From NCBI RefSeq assembly GCF_036711975.1, contig NC_091976.1, positions 10,788,001 to 10,852,000 of the forward strand: DNA of 64,000 bases, given 5' to 3'. Shown here piece by piece: positions 1-10,000 of the stretch. The notes under the pieces are model-generated. The model was given only the letters and a program-made list of their open reading frames with translations, searched no databases and was not told the DNA's origin. The position numbers and the translations under genes were made by a program. Positions within the stretch are counted from its first letter, which is position 1. Each line of letters begins with the position of its first letter. The stretch comes from Onthophagus taurus (taxonomy: Eukaryota; Arthropoda; Insecta; Coleoptera; Scarabaeidae).

Positions 1-950
1 GCAATCTCGTTTCTATGCGAATTGTTTCCGGCCGCATACGATGCATGCAACAATCGCAATCGATCTACCAATTCGTTAACATCATCCCAGTATTTATACT
101 GAATCCGATTGGAATTAACCTCTAGACCTGACCCTGCGGTTTCACCCGCACTGCTAAATAGCGGTTTAATTATTTTAATATATTTTTCAGAACGATTACT
201 CGCTATGGGACCGGTATAGTTCTGTTTATGAGCTCCCGTATACGTTAGAATCTCTTTATACTTGCGAAGATCCTCTTCCGTAAAATTTTTAGGTGCTTTC
301 AATTGTATGAGCTCGTATAAACCCGAGCTGGTTGGAATATTTAATTTACCACCGTCTAGTGATATGTGAGCGTCGGTAAATTCAACAGGTTTTGAACCAA
401 TCTTCCATCCATCTGTTTTAGAATCGTACCTTATACCCATTCTGAGATCAATTGAATCCCGTTTGCCGTACATATAATATAAATTTCTAATTCCGACGGG
501 TAGCCTTCCAATAGGTATACGCTCTAATTTTGCATCGGGTTTCGTCAACGTTGGCGTTGAAGGGGATTTTGATACATCAGCTCCCAAATTTTCAATCATT
601 TGCGAACCCTTGGGAATTACGGACGGACTTTTAACCTCAAACTTATCAACATCTTCATCACTAAACTTTATCTCTTTAATTTCACCCTTAACTGTTTTCT
701 GTTGAGTCTTTCGATGCAATTTTATCGGTACCTTTACGTCATCCAATTTTTTCGATATATCCTTCAAAGTATCGCTTAACGGTCGGTGGAGTTTAGCTAT
801 AAGCGCGTCATCGCGTTCCTGGCCTAGTCTAATCGCCAGGCGTTTACGCTTTATCGCATTCGTGATGTTTACTATAGCTCTATCACGTTCGGCGTTTGAC
901 AGCTTGCCTACTTTATGTTGTTTACTACTACTACTACTATAAGTGGCCAT
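1..950 (-). CDS. DUF8207-like Polinton protein, C-terminus beyond window
   Basis: This is the copy A version of the protein at 35335-36318. The start is taken at the ATG at 948-950 (reading MATYSS) because the same ATG exists in copy B. The N-terminal half is basic and predicted helical; the second half contains the segment SSGLYELIQLKAP, which I associate with a domain found in many insect Polinton proteins (recalled as DUF8207). It differs from B by a few substitutions and by extra serine codons near the start. I saw no disabling change. The function is unknown; it lies between the fibre-like gene and the packaging ATPase and is probably a virion or assembly protein. The stop codon is outside the window. 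Confidence 0.7.
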   Translation of the reverse strand, partial: MATYSSSSSKQHKVGKLSNAERDRAIVNITNAIKRKRLAIRLGQERDDALIAKLHRPLSDTLKDISKKLDDVKVPIKLHRKTQQKTVKGEIKEIKFSDEDVDKFEVKSPSVIPKGSQMIENLGADVSKSPSTPTLTKPDAKLERIPIGRLPVGIRNLYYMYGKRDSIDLRMGIRYDSKTDGWKIGSKPVEFTDAHISLDGGKLNIPTSSGLYELIQLKAPKNFTEEDLRKYKEILTYTGAHKQNYTGPIASNRSEKYIKIIKPLFSSAGETAGSGLEVNSNRIQYKYWDDVNELVDRLRLLHASYAAGNNSHRNEI

Positions 951-1008
951 CGATGATAATGGTGATGATGACCTCACACAAACGCATGTAAAATAGCAAT
1001 GCGTCTTT

Positions 1009-1352
1009 TCAATCTGGGTAGATGTATTTATCCATGCCTATACGATATCTACCATCCTTAATTTCAAAGTCTTTCATTATAATTAATGGGTTATATTTAC
1101 CGTCGTTCCAACAGCGTCTACACATCTCTTTAAATTCTTCAAACCTCATATCGGTATTTACATGTTCGTCGTATACATGTTTCAAGTTCACCTCATCCAG
1201 CTTGAAAAGCACTAACACGTTAGCGTTATCCCGAATTAGATGTTTAGGTATACGCGTATAGGTCTGTGTAAGGTAGAAAGAGTCTACGTTTCTATGTCTA
1301 CCCATAGAAAAATACGGTCGAATTTTATCCTGCTTATCGTACGCCACATCTA
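1009..1352 (-). pseudogene. Packaging ATPase, C-terminal fragment
   Basis: Only the last 110 or so residues of the A32/FtsK-HerA-like ATPase remain (segment DKQDKIRPYFSMGRHRNVDSF to the end). The Walker A loop and Walker B strand present in copy B (36380-37120) are missing, because a deletion joins this gene tail-on to the protease fragment on the other strand. The reading frame runs on into protease antisense sequence to 1398 and has no viral start. The product cannot be an active ATPase. Confidence 0.88.
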
Positions 1353-1670
1353 AATATCCCAAAATTCCGCGGCGTCTATATGCGAAACGCATTACCAAAA
1401 GGGGGCCCTAAAACGGATGAAGCGGCGGTGGTGAATTTAGATGTACAAAGCGGAGATGGAACGCATTGGGTAGCCTATAGAAAATCCGGTAATAGAGTGT
1501 TCTATTTTGATAGTTATGGGGATCTCAAACCCCCCAAAGAACTTTTAAAGTACTTTAAAGACACTCAAATTATATACAACCACGATAATTATCAAAAGGA
1601 CAATCAGTACAATTGCGGGCATTTATGTATAAAATTCCTACTTCAAACGGGAAACGGGTCATATGTATAA
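1350..1670 (+). pseudogene. Adenain-like protease, 5'-truncated
   Basis: This is the protease of copy B (38038-38421) without its first 20 or so residues; those and the slippage site were removed by the deletion at 1350. The catalytic His (GTHW), the Asp region (YFDSYGD) and the catalytic Cys (YNCGHLC) are all still readable, as in adenovirus-type cysteine proteases that mature the capsid. With the upstream PLA2/core gene gone there is no obvious way to express it; the ATG at 1380 is internal to the domain. I therefore treat it as a pseudogene. Confidence 0.8.
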
Positions 1671-1672
1671 CG

Positions 1673-2433
1673 ATGTCGCAGACGTTCACACTGGTTGGTA
1701 CGAAGAGCGAAATTTCTGACGAATACTTTCCACCTATACAATTGGATCCCAACTTTAACTATTCATTGGGACTGATTGGTCTGTACACATATAACAGCAT
1801 ACCCAACATTGAAGAGGGAGTTAACGATAAATTCCACTTTACAATAGTAAATCCCATCAATAAACAGCAGCAACAGCAGGGGCCTAAGAATACTTCAAAA
1901 GAGGTAATCGGAATTCCTACGGGCGTATACGAAATTTCAGATATTGAAAAATATTTGCAAAAGGAGATTCTACGGTTGGTCGGATTGGATAGGATAGATA
2001 GACCTGAGACCCTATTGTCCCTCAAGGCTAATAACAATACGTTACAGTGCGAGATTAGCAGCGACTACTTGGAGATTGATTTATTGCTTCGATTTTAGGA
2101 TTCTCCCAACGTACACTGAAACCCGAACAATTACACAGATCCGATCTCCCTGTAAATATAATACGCGTGAAGTCCGTTCGCGTGGAGTGTAATATAATTT
2201 CCGGATCATATTACAACAATAAGCAGTCACATACGCTATTCGAATTTGCACCGGCGGTAGATCCTGGCTTCAGTATAAATATAGAGCCTAGGAACCCAAT
2301 ATATTTCGCAGTCGACACCGATCGACCGATAACGAACATTACCCTTAGACTCCTGGATCAGCGCGGTAGATTGGTAAACTTTCGAGGAGAAGAAATCGTA
2401 ATTAGGTTAGAGCTGAAACGTGTTGCATTATAA
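1673..2433 (+). pseudogene. Minor capsid (penton-like) protein, frameshifted
   Basis: This is the homologue of the 258-residue protein at 38424-39200, starting MSQTFTLVG. A 16-bp deletion near 2082 shifts the frame after about residue 137, so the first part ends at 2098 while the rest stays open from 2167 to the stop at 2433. The intact copies in B and D share segments such as LGLIGLYTYNSIPNIE and FRGEEIVIRLELKR. Position next to the major capsid gene and size suggest the penton/minor capsid role known for Polintons; this role is inferred, not shown. Confidence 0.8.
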
Positions 2434-2642
2434 TGGGATTTATGTTTGAAACGCCTGGTGGTGGTGGAACCTATCGCCCACCACCACCATCACAACCTAC
2501 CTTGAAAAAGGGTAAAGGGTATAAATGTAAACGTAAGAGAACGTCTAGATCAGTCTGCAGAAAGACTTCGTTGCGACCTGACAACGTTCGTTTCCTTCAA
2601 GATTTGGGGTACCATGTCAACAAAAAAATTAAACATTTATAG
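2433..2642 (+). CDS. Small basic glycine/proline-rich Polinton protein
   Basis: This 69-residue protein starts on the last base of the minor capsid stop codon (TAATG) and overlaps the next gene by 29 nt, the compact coupling expected of viral late genes. It has a glycine run, a proline run, then a lysine/arginine-rich stretch with two cysteines (YKCKRKRTSRSVCRK) and ends in FLQDLGYHVNKKIKHL. Copy B (39200-39412) is nearly identical, and D has a 54-residue counterpart at 55823-55987 ending in a similar LKSLGFKI segment. It may be a DNA-binding or core peptide; no family function is known to me. Confidence 0.72.
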   Translation: MGFMFETPGGGGTYRPPPPSQPTLKKGKGYKCKRKRTSRSVCRKTSLRPDNVRFLQDLGYHVNKKIKHL

Positions 2643-3852
2643 AGATCCTATCGTGGATAATTCCATCGCTAGGGAAGAGGTGCACAGTTACCATCCTTCA
2701 ACAAATTCGTTTCAAAACAACGATGTGTTCACCATTGAACTGAACCAAGAAGATGTTTTATTTTCCTTTTTCGAGAGTTATATACGAATTGAGGGTAACT
2801 ATGTTAAAAAATTGACGGATCCTGCAGATAGCGTAAGTTTAACGCACAATTTGCCGGCATTTCTATTTGAGTACATCGCATTCGAACATAATGGCGTTGA
2901 AATAGAACGTGTTCGTGAACCAGGGCTCACATTGCTAATTAGAACCCTTCTACACCATAACGATGTGGAATGTAAATCATTGGAAATTGCCGGGTTAAAA
3001 TGGCCTCCTGAAGGAGCCTTACCCACGGTGGACAGCGCAAACGATAACTTTGTATTTCAAATCCCACTTGTGCACATTTTTGGATTATTTAGAGACTACA
3101 ATCAGGTTATGAGAGGTCGTTTCAAGTTTAGGTTTGTCAGAAGCCGCACAGATTCAAACTGTTTTAAATCTATATCGACTAAAGCCGACCCCAGCACTGC
3201 AGAGTTTACCATAAAGACAGTGTCATTACTGGCGAAGCATGTTTATCCCAGTCCATCGATAAAGATTAAACTTTTGGATGGGCTAAATAAAAATTCGAAT
3301 ATAGCTGTACCTTTTCGTAAATGGACGTTTTATGAATTGCCATCTATGAGACGGGGGAATAAAGAGATTTGGCCTGTTACATCAACTACTAACAGGGGTA
3401 GACCGCAATATGTCATAGTGGCATTCCAAACCAATCGAAAGGATCAGCCGAAATCTGATTGTACGCTGTTTGACCACTTGAACATTATAGATCTTAAAGT
3501 CTATTTAAATTCATATTCCTACCCATTCGAGTCTATGAATTTGGATTTTACGAAGGAAAACTACGTTGAACTATATAAAATGTATACGGAATTTCAATCA
3601 TACATTTGGGAATCTAACCGAAAACAACCGATAATGGATTTCAACAGTTTCAAGAAAAGACCTCTATTCGTAATTGATACCACAAAGAATAATGATGAGG
3701 AGGCAGCGCCATCTGCATCATGTGAAGTGTGGCTTGAAATTCAGAGTGATAAAGATTTTCCCGCCAACACGAAGGCATACTGTATCTTAATACAGGAATC
3801 TATGTATACCTATAAGCCGCTGAGTGGGGAGGTCTCAATCGTTATTAATTGA
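2614..3852 (+). CDS. Candidate major capsid protein (F54H12.2-like family)
   Basis: The 412-residue protein resembles the metazoan family usually annotated 'uncharacterized protein F54H12.2-like'. In Polinton/adintovirus-like elements a protein in this position, after protease and minor capsid, is the double-jelly-roll hexon-type major capsid protein; that assignment is by context and length, not by fold. Recognisable segments are YHPSTNSFQNNDVF near the N-terminus, FEHNGVEIERVREPG in the first third and PFRKWTFYELPSMR in the second half. The frame is intact, with only a few differences from copy B (39384-40622). It overlaps the small basic gene upstream. Confidence 0.72.
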   Translation: MSTKKLNIYRDPIVDNSIAREEVHSYHPSTNSFQNNDVFTIELNQEDVLFSFFESYIRIEGNYVKKLTDPADSVSLTHNLPAFLFEYIAFEHNGVEIERVREPGLTLLIRTLLHHNDVECKSLEIAGLKWPPEGALPTVDSANDNFVFQIPLVHIFGLFRDYNQVMRGRFKFRFVRSRTDSNCFKSISTKADPSTAEFTIKTVSLLAKHVYPSPSIKIKLLDGLNKNSNIAVPFRKWTFYELPSMRRGNKEIWPVTSTTNRGRPQYVIVAFQTNRKDQPKSDCTLFDHLNIIDLKVYLNSYSYPFESMNLDFTKENYVELYKMYTEFQSYIWESNRKQPIMDFNSFKKRPLFVIDTTKNNDEEAAPSASCEVWLEIQSDKDFPANTKAYCILIQESMYTYKPLSGEVSIVIN

Positions 3853-3884
3853 GTCAATTTCGATTACGCATCATAGTCAGAGTT

Positions 3885-4409
3885 ATGGAGTTGCGTAGAG
3901 CGGTAGTTGATATTCAGGGGTTCTATATAGACTCTGAATTCATAGTTAAAGAATTCACACTTCTGGACCTTATCACCGACTATGCCGTACATCTCCACTT
4001 CAAGGCTGACAGACCCTTTCGATGCTTATCGGTTCAAGATCAACGATCCGCCAAGTATTTAGAGCGAAATCACCATAAACTATCGTATATTGGAGGATGG
4101 ATGGATCTGTCGATGGGGTTAAATTTACTGGATGATATACTGTCGTTCTATGATGAGGTGTATGTGAAAGGTAGCCAGAAGAGGGAGTTTTTGGAAAGCA
4201 GACCCTATTATCGGTTCCGATGTCATCGGAATTTGACGATCAGGGATATTGCCTCGGAGTTTTCTGAGAAGGCGGTTGAAGAAGATACTAAATTGACGGC
4301 AACTTCCAATCCATGCTGGTTCCACAACGATGCTCCCGCAGTTTGCTCGCAAAATAACGCCATAATTTTAAAGAATTTTTTATGTAATTTGCATAGACGT
4401 GTTATATAA
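3885..4409 (+). CDS. Conserved 174-aa Polinton protein (VKG motif)
   Basis: I start this at the ATG at 3885 (MELRRAVVDIQGF) rather than at the upstream non-ATG codon, because the D homologue (58221) starts at the matching place. Shared features are an N-terminal VDIQGF-type strand, a ...WLERNHHKL-type segment, a central VYVKGSQK motif and a C-terminal Cys...His...N pattern. I recognise this as a protein common in insect genomes and Polintons without an assigned function. The strand-then-VKG layout could fit an RNase H-like nuclease fold, but that is speculation. Intact here and in B. Confidence 0.7.
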   Translation: MELRRAVVDIQGFYIDSEFIVKEFTLLDLITDYAVHLHFKADRPFRCLSVQDQRSAKYLERNHHKLSYIGGWMDLSMGLNLLDDILSFYDEVYVKGSQKREFLESRPYYRFRCHRNLTIRDIASEFSEKAVEEDTKLTATSNPCWFHNDAPAVCSQNNAIILKNFLCNLHRRVI

Positions 4410-4475
4410 GAAGTTGTTAAATTTTTTTAATACATATATTAACTTTTATTTATTGTATTTATTTTTGAATCCTTC

Positions 4476-6134
4476 ATGCATTCAGTGTCTGACCTCCATC
4501 ACGCAAACATGTACATTGCGAGAGTTATTTTAGTATATACGCTCTGGGCGCTTCCAATACGAATTTTAATGGAGGATTTGATGTACGATAGGGATATGGA
4601 AATCTATAAATATCTCAAAGCATTTGGATATTTAAATGGGAATATGAGCGGTTTACATCATCATCATCAGATGGGATATACAACAACAACAACAATGACG
4701 AAAGGGTTACGTAAATTGCAGGAATATTTTCACCTGCCAGTATCGGGTGAAGTTGATTTTAAAACTTTGGATTTGATTGGTAAACCAAGATGTGGGAATA
4801 AAGACTTGGAAGACATATCAGTAGACGCTAAACGTACGATACATCGAAAGTGGGGGATCCCAATAGTTAAATGGGCCATCTATAATAAATATCCAGATGG
4901 CTTTCCCAATATCGTTGAAAGGGCATTTGCGGTTTGGGCTAAGCATATAGATTTCAAGTTTCAGAGCTCGTTTACCGACGTCAACATTCTAATCGGGTTT
5001 AAAGGTTACAACCATACGTGCATAAGGAACGTTGGATCAATGTGTGGTAGTACATTCAAAAATGGAATTTTAGCTCACGCATACTATCCTTATATTAATG
5101 GACGTAATGTTGAAATCCACATAAATTCAGATTTAGAGTTTGATTTATCCAACTCTACAGTAGATGGGAAATATAACCTATTTTTGGTAATGGTGCATGA
5201 AATTGGACATTCCTTAGGTTTAATGCATCGAGTTGAACTCGATTCCATCATGCATCCCAACTATGGTAACATGAGAATTGAGGATTTCAAGTTGAATAAC
5301 AGAGATATTGTGGCAATTCAAGCTATATATGGTAGACCCAAATTGTATACATCATCGACTGTTTCAAGTCACGTTACATCATCATATAGGACCACGACGA
5401 GTCGGTCTACGACAAATCCTGCCGTTCAACCCTCACCCTTTAGAGACGTTTGTGATGTGGATTCAAAGTTTTCCGGTTTTTTGATTCACTATCAAACCAT
5501 GTACGTGTTTTACAAACAATGGGTTTGGTTAATAGATTTAAAGTCTAAACGACCTAAACAACCCAATCCTATAGACATAAATGATTGGCTGCCGACTTTG
5601 AGGAATGTTTTTCGTACTGTAGACTATAGTTATAAAGTGTCTATCTCGCCTATAGGTGACCTTATACTTATAATGGAAAATTCAATATACAGAATTGATT
5701 TTAAGAGTATGAATGTGCGGTCTGTGTGGCCGTTCACTTCCACCGAGTTAGGGTTTAATAATTTTACTCGAGTTAACGGGATAGTTACAAGCAATTACGG
5801 TTTACCTTACATATTTTTCGATGATATGTACGCAATTCAAGTGGATTTTAATTACTTTAGAAAGGAGAGAGTTATAGTTTCGATTGGTGAACTCTTTCCG
5901 GGAATCCCAACTTCTTTCAATGGGATTTACAAAGGTTCCGACGGCATATTTAATTTCTTTGTTGGCGATCGAATCCTCCAATACGATGAATATTTAAAGG
6001 AGGTTGTAGGCACCTCTGACAAGAGTCTATCGATATTAGGGATAACTTGCCCCTATTTATCAATTTTAGATCAATTGAAATCTCTCCTCTCAACAATCAT
6101 TTCAACCAATCTCTCAATTCCCATAAATTATTGA
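4476..6134 (+). CDS. Matrix metalloproteinase with hemopexin-like C-terminus
   Basis: This 552-residue protein has the full MMP plan. A hydrophobic N-terminal stretch (about 12-30) looks like a signal or anchor. A propeptide follows with peptidoglycan-binding-like helices and a cysteine switch PRCGNKD at 104-110, then a catalytic domain with the zinc motif HEIGHSLGLMH at 241-251 and the Met-turn SIMHP. After a Ser/Thr-rich hinge (about 290-320) comes a hemopexin-like region with a Cys near each end. MMPs cut extracellular matrix; baculoviruses are known to carry one, so this is a plausible virus-acquired gene helping spread through tissue (inference). It sits between the 174-aa and 228-aa genes in the same orientation. 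The B copy has lost 217 bp of the catalytic part. Confidence 0.88.
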   Translation: MHSVSDLHHANMYIARVILVYTLWALPIRILMEDLMYDRDMEIYKYLKAFGYLNGNMSGLHHHHQMGYTTTTTMTKGLRKLQEYFHLPVSGEVDFKTLDLIGKPRCGNKDLEDISVDAKRTIHRKWGIPIVKWAIYNKYPDGFPNIVERAFAVWAKHIDFKFQSSFTDVNILIGFKGYNHTCIRNVGSMCGSTFKNGILAHAYYPYINGRNVEIHINSDLEFDLSNSTVDGKYNLFLVMVHEIGHSLGLMHRVELDSIMHPNYGNMRIEDFKLNNRDIVAIQAIYGRPKLYTSSTVSSHVTSSYRTTTSRSTTNPAVQPSPFRDVCDVDSKFSGFLIHYQTMYVFYKQWVWLIDLKSKRPKQPNPIDINDWLPTLRNVFRTVDYSYKVSISPIGDLILIMENSIYRIDFKSMNVRSVWPFTSTELGFNNFTRVNGIVTSNYGLPYIFFDDMYAIQVDFNYFRKERVIVSIGELFPGIPTSFNGIYKGSDGIFNFFVGDRILQYDEYLKEVVGTSDKSLSILGITCPYLSILDQLKSLLSTIISTNLSIPINY

Positions 6135-6205
6135 GATGATGGGGGGAGGGGGTAATTAATTATATTTACCCGTTGCGTGCATTTAAATTCAGTTCTCCAT
6201 TGGAA

Positions 6206-6892
6206 ATGGATATCGAGGGAGGAGTGAGCGACGTCTGTGAAGAGATGGGCTTGGATTATTGGAATTCAATCGGCGCGCAGTGGAAACGGTATCGTGAATT
6301 GATAAAAAAGGAGACTAAATTTATCGGGGAAACGCAATTTTCAACCGAATCTTTCAGCATTAAAGTTGGAATTAGCGTCGCTAGAGGGGGTACAACCTGT
6401 GTAAAGTTCGTAGTTAGAACATGCAAAGGTTTGGAATCCCAGTCGCATCAAATTACGTTTTTACGTCAAGATTGGGAACATCTAATATCTACCCTTAAAC
6501 TGATACGTTTCAATGTAGAAGTTTCCTCGCAGACGCTACCATTAGCCGAAGGTAACCTAAAGGTCGAATTTGACGATGATGATGATTACCTGTATCTAAC
6601 GTATGTGATTGAGGATTCCGAAAGTGGTGTATTCATACCGATTTTACTTCATTCAACGGATATCGATAAGATTTTCGCAATGGAGAAGCTAATTACCTAT
6701 AAAATGAACCTTTTGGATAGCCTAAATTTTATGGAATACCTTAAATCTCTACAGCTTGTTGACGACGACGACGATGATATGTATAACACGACGTCCATTG
6801 AAGAATTCTGTTTAAATAATTTATCGGAAATTAATTTTTATGTGATGGAATACTTGGAAATAATAAACTCCACTACAACAGTTTCTATTTGA
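6206..6892 (+). CDS. Conserved 228-aa acidic Polinton protein, unknown function
   Basis: The start is set at the ATG reading MDIEGGVSDV, shared with copy B. The sequence holds two short Asp runs (near residues 120 and 195; the second varies in length between copies, a simple GAC/GAT repeat). The middle part, ending in HQITFLRQDWEHLISTLK, faintly resembles the beta-sheet plus helix of PC4-type ssDNA-binding proteins; I regard that only as a hypothesis to test by structure prediction. It lies directly upstream of the polymerase promoter region and is intact in both A and B. Confidence 0.6.
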   Translation: MDIEGGVSDVCEEMGLDYWNSIGAQWKRYRELIKKETKFIGETQFSTESFSIKVGISVARGGTTCVKFVVRTCKGLESQSHQITFLRQDWEHLISTLKLIRFNVEVSSQTLPLAEGNLKVEFDDDDDYLYLTYVIEDSESGVFIPILLHSTDIDKIFAMEKLITYKMNLLDSLNFMEYLKSLQLVDDDDDDMYNTTSIEEFCLNNLSEINFYVMEYLEIINSTTTVSI

Positions 6893-7051
6893 TCACGTGA
6901 TCACCTCGTAATATTGTCCGCCGCGCCTATCGGATCACGTGATCACCTCGTGATAGTGTCGACCGACCTTCATAACTCTAATCACACACCTAGCTGCTTA
7001 TCAGTTCAGCGTTAGCGGCCGTCGCGTACATTTATTCAATTTCGTAATAAA
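6888..7051 (+). promoter_or_regulatory. Palindromic E-box repeats and initiator upstream of PolB
   Basis: Two copies of a 21-bp unit, each holding the palindrome GATCACGTGATC with the E-box CACGTG at its centre, start at 6891 and 6933, exactly 42 bp apart, in the 159-bp gap before the polymerase start. About 50 bp further is TTATCAGTTCAGC, which contains TCAGTT, a fit to the arthropod initiator. The arrangement is kept base for base in copy B (43449-43609). It is probably the promoter of the polymerase gene; bHLH binding is inferred from the motif. Confidence 0.6.
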
Positions 7052-10000
7052 ATGTTTCTTTGCAAAGTGTGTAACGGTGCGTTTACCTTAAAACACAATC
7101 TTACCCGACATATACGTTTGAAACACGGTGATGTGCGGGAATCGAACTTTAAATGCAGTATCTGCGAAAAAGTTTATTCAAGATCCGACAAATTGAAACA
7201 CCATCAAAGAAGCGTACATGGACTAGATGTTCCACGTTATGTTGCGCCGCCGCCGCCGCCGCCACCACTACCACCATCTTTACAAAGTACATCGGTCGGT
7301 CCGGTTGAACAGACGTCATTGCGTCATCCGCCTAAACAACAACCCTCCAACCCTTCATCAAGTACGTCGGCGGAGCCTGTTCAACATGTGTCATCAACAT
7401 CATCACGTCCTTCACCTAAGCAGCGGCAACCCTCCAACTTATGTCCAATTTGCGGTGTTGACTTTATATCTACCACTCACCTACGGACTCATCTAAGATT
7501 GGAACATGCGACCCCGGTCGAAGGTGAAGATAACGTCGATAGATTGGAATCATGTTTTAAAAGTAGAGTTTGCACCTATAGAGTCGCAGACGTGTTGGTC
7601 GATGATGATATATCATCGTTCCTAACAAGATCAGAAGGAGCTGTTAAACGAATGATTGAGGTTAGTTTAGATCGCTGTGGTCCCTCTATAAAGGTTCAGA
7701 TTGAGTTTTTTGCGAATTATGTTAAAGCCGCGTATGATGAAAATGGGGATGAAGACGTATTAATGTCCGAGAAAAATTTTAATTGTAAATTTCAAGTTGT
7801 TTCGGTGGGTACGGATTTGCATGAGGTGTATGTTGGGATGTGTAGGGAAATTTTAGCTCAAAGCGAAGAATTTCAAGAACGGGACTCTGGGTGGGCCTTC
7901 TTCTCCGTATCTCACCTCCTGCTTAATATTAATAAATTTGAACCTATACCCGGAGCATCGTATATACGTTTACCACAGGTAATTGCTGAAAAACATGCGT
8001 GCGTAAATATTAAAAACTATACGGACGATGCTTGTTTAGCGTGGTGTTTGACGGCGGCTCTTCATCCTGCAAATCATAGTCACGATCGAACTACAAGCTA
8101 CCCTCATTATAGTCAAGTACTTAATTTGCGTGGGATTACATTTCCCATTACTTTAAAAGATATAATTAATGTAGAAAAATTAAATAATTTAAGTATTAAT
8201 GTTTACGAATTGATAAGTAGTAGTAGTGGTAAATACACGGTGGAAGGGCCAATTTATTTTACCAAACAAAGACGCGATATTCATATAAATTTGCTTTATC
8301 TATACGAAAACGGGAAGGGACATTTCGTTTTAATTAAAAATCTTTCAAGACTAATATCGAGTCAAGTCACGCGACGCGAACATTCTATACACCTTTGTGA
8401 TGGATGTTTAACGCGGTTTTCATCCGCAGACAAGTTACTCACACATCAGACTTATGATTGTAATCATGTGATGACCGTTTTACCTACAACCGATTTAAAA
8501 TCTAAACCAAACTTTTTCGGTTTAAAAACTCCGCAAAATATTTTAGAATTTTACAATTATAAATTCACTCAGATGGCACCATTTGTCATCTACGCCGACT
8601 TTGAATCGCTTTTAAAACCGATCGATTATTGTAAGCAGAGTATCGCTAAATCTTTTACGGAAAAAATTGAGGAACATCAACCTTACAGTTTTGCTTATTA
8701 CATTGTTTCCAATATTGATAGCAGTTTAAATAAATTTGAAACGTATACGGGACCGGATGCGCCTAAAATTTTTATCTCTAAATTAATTGATGATGTTAAA
8801 TTACTTTACAGCAAATACTTTAAAACTATAAAACCAATGATACCTTTAACGGCCGATGAGCAACGGCATTTCGATTCGGCCGAAAATTGTATTATTTGTC
8901 AAAATCCTTTTACTTCAAACCAGGTTAAGGTTCGTGATCATTGTCATATTAGCGGCAAATACCGAGGTCCCACCCATTCAAATTGTAATCTAAATTTCAA
9001 ACTTCAAAATTTTATTCCGATATTTTTTCATAACTTTAGTGGGTATGATTGTCATTTATTTATTAAAGAAATGGCTGATGCAGACAAAGATGGACTTGAT
9101 GTGTTACCTAATAATAAAGAGAGATACATTAGTTTTAGTAAAAGAGTGTTGGTTGATAAGGTAATTAGCGAAGACAAATCTGTTGAAAATGTTTTCTTTA
9201 AATTAAGATTTGTTGATTCATTTCGGTTCATGGCATCTTCATTAGATTCTTTAGCAGGTAACCTTAATGAGTTTGATTTTATTCACGTGCGTAAATTTTA
9301 CCCACACAATGATTATTTTAAATTGTTGACCAAAAAGGGAATCTTTCCCTACACCTTTATGTCATCATTTGATAGGCTTAATGCCACATCCTTACCCCCT
9401 AAAAAGGCATTTTTTAATAATTTAAATTTAGAGGGAATATCTGATGAGCAATATATCCATGCCCAAACTGTTTGGAAGAAATTTAATTGTCATACTTTTA
9501 AGGATTATTCCGATTTATACTTAAAGACCGATGTTCTTCTATTAGCTGATGTATTTGAGAAATTTAGACGAGTATGTTTCAAAACGTACGGTTTAGATCC
9601 CGCGCATTATTATACGGCACCGGGGTTATCTTGGGATGCTATGCTAAAATTTACGAAAATTAAATTGGAATTGTTGACGGATATTGATCAAGTTCATTTC
9701 GTTAAAAAAGGTATCCGTGGGGGCATGTCACAATGCTCTCTACGTCATGCTAAAGCAAACAATAAATATATGGAAAATTATGATGCTAATTCACCTTCAA
9801 AATTTTTAATGTATTGGGACGCTAATAATTTGTATGGGTGGGCAATGTCTCAATTTATCCCCGTTTCCGACTTTAAATGGTTGACTGAAAACGAAATTCA
9901 CAATTTAGATTTTAATAATACAGCCGATGATTACGATTTCGGATATATTTTAGATGTGGATATTGCGTATCCCGAACACTTGCACAACCTGCATAATGAT

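Noticed and set aside
1022..1261. 79-residue frame (also 36393-36632)
   Set aside because: Antisense shadow of the packaging ATPase, conserved only because the gene is.
7227..7496. 89-residue Arg/His-rich frame (also 43785-44048)
   Set aside because: Out-of-frame reading of the proline-rich linker of PolB.
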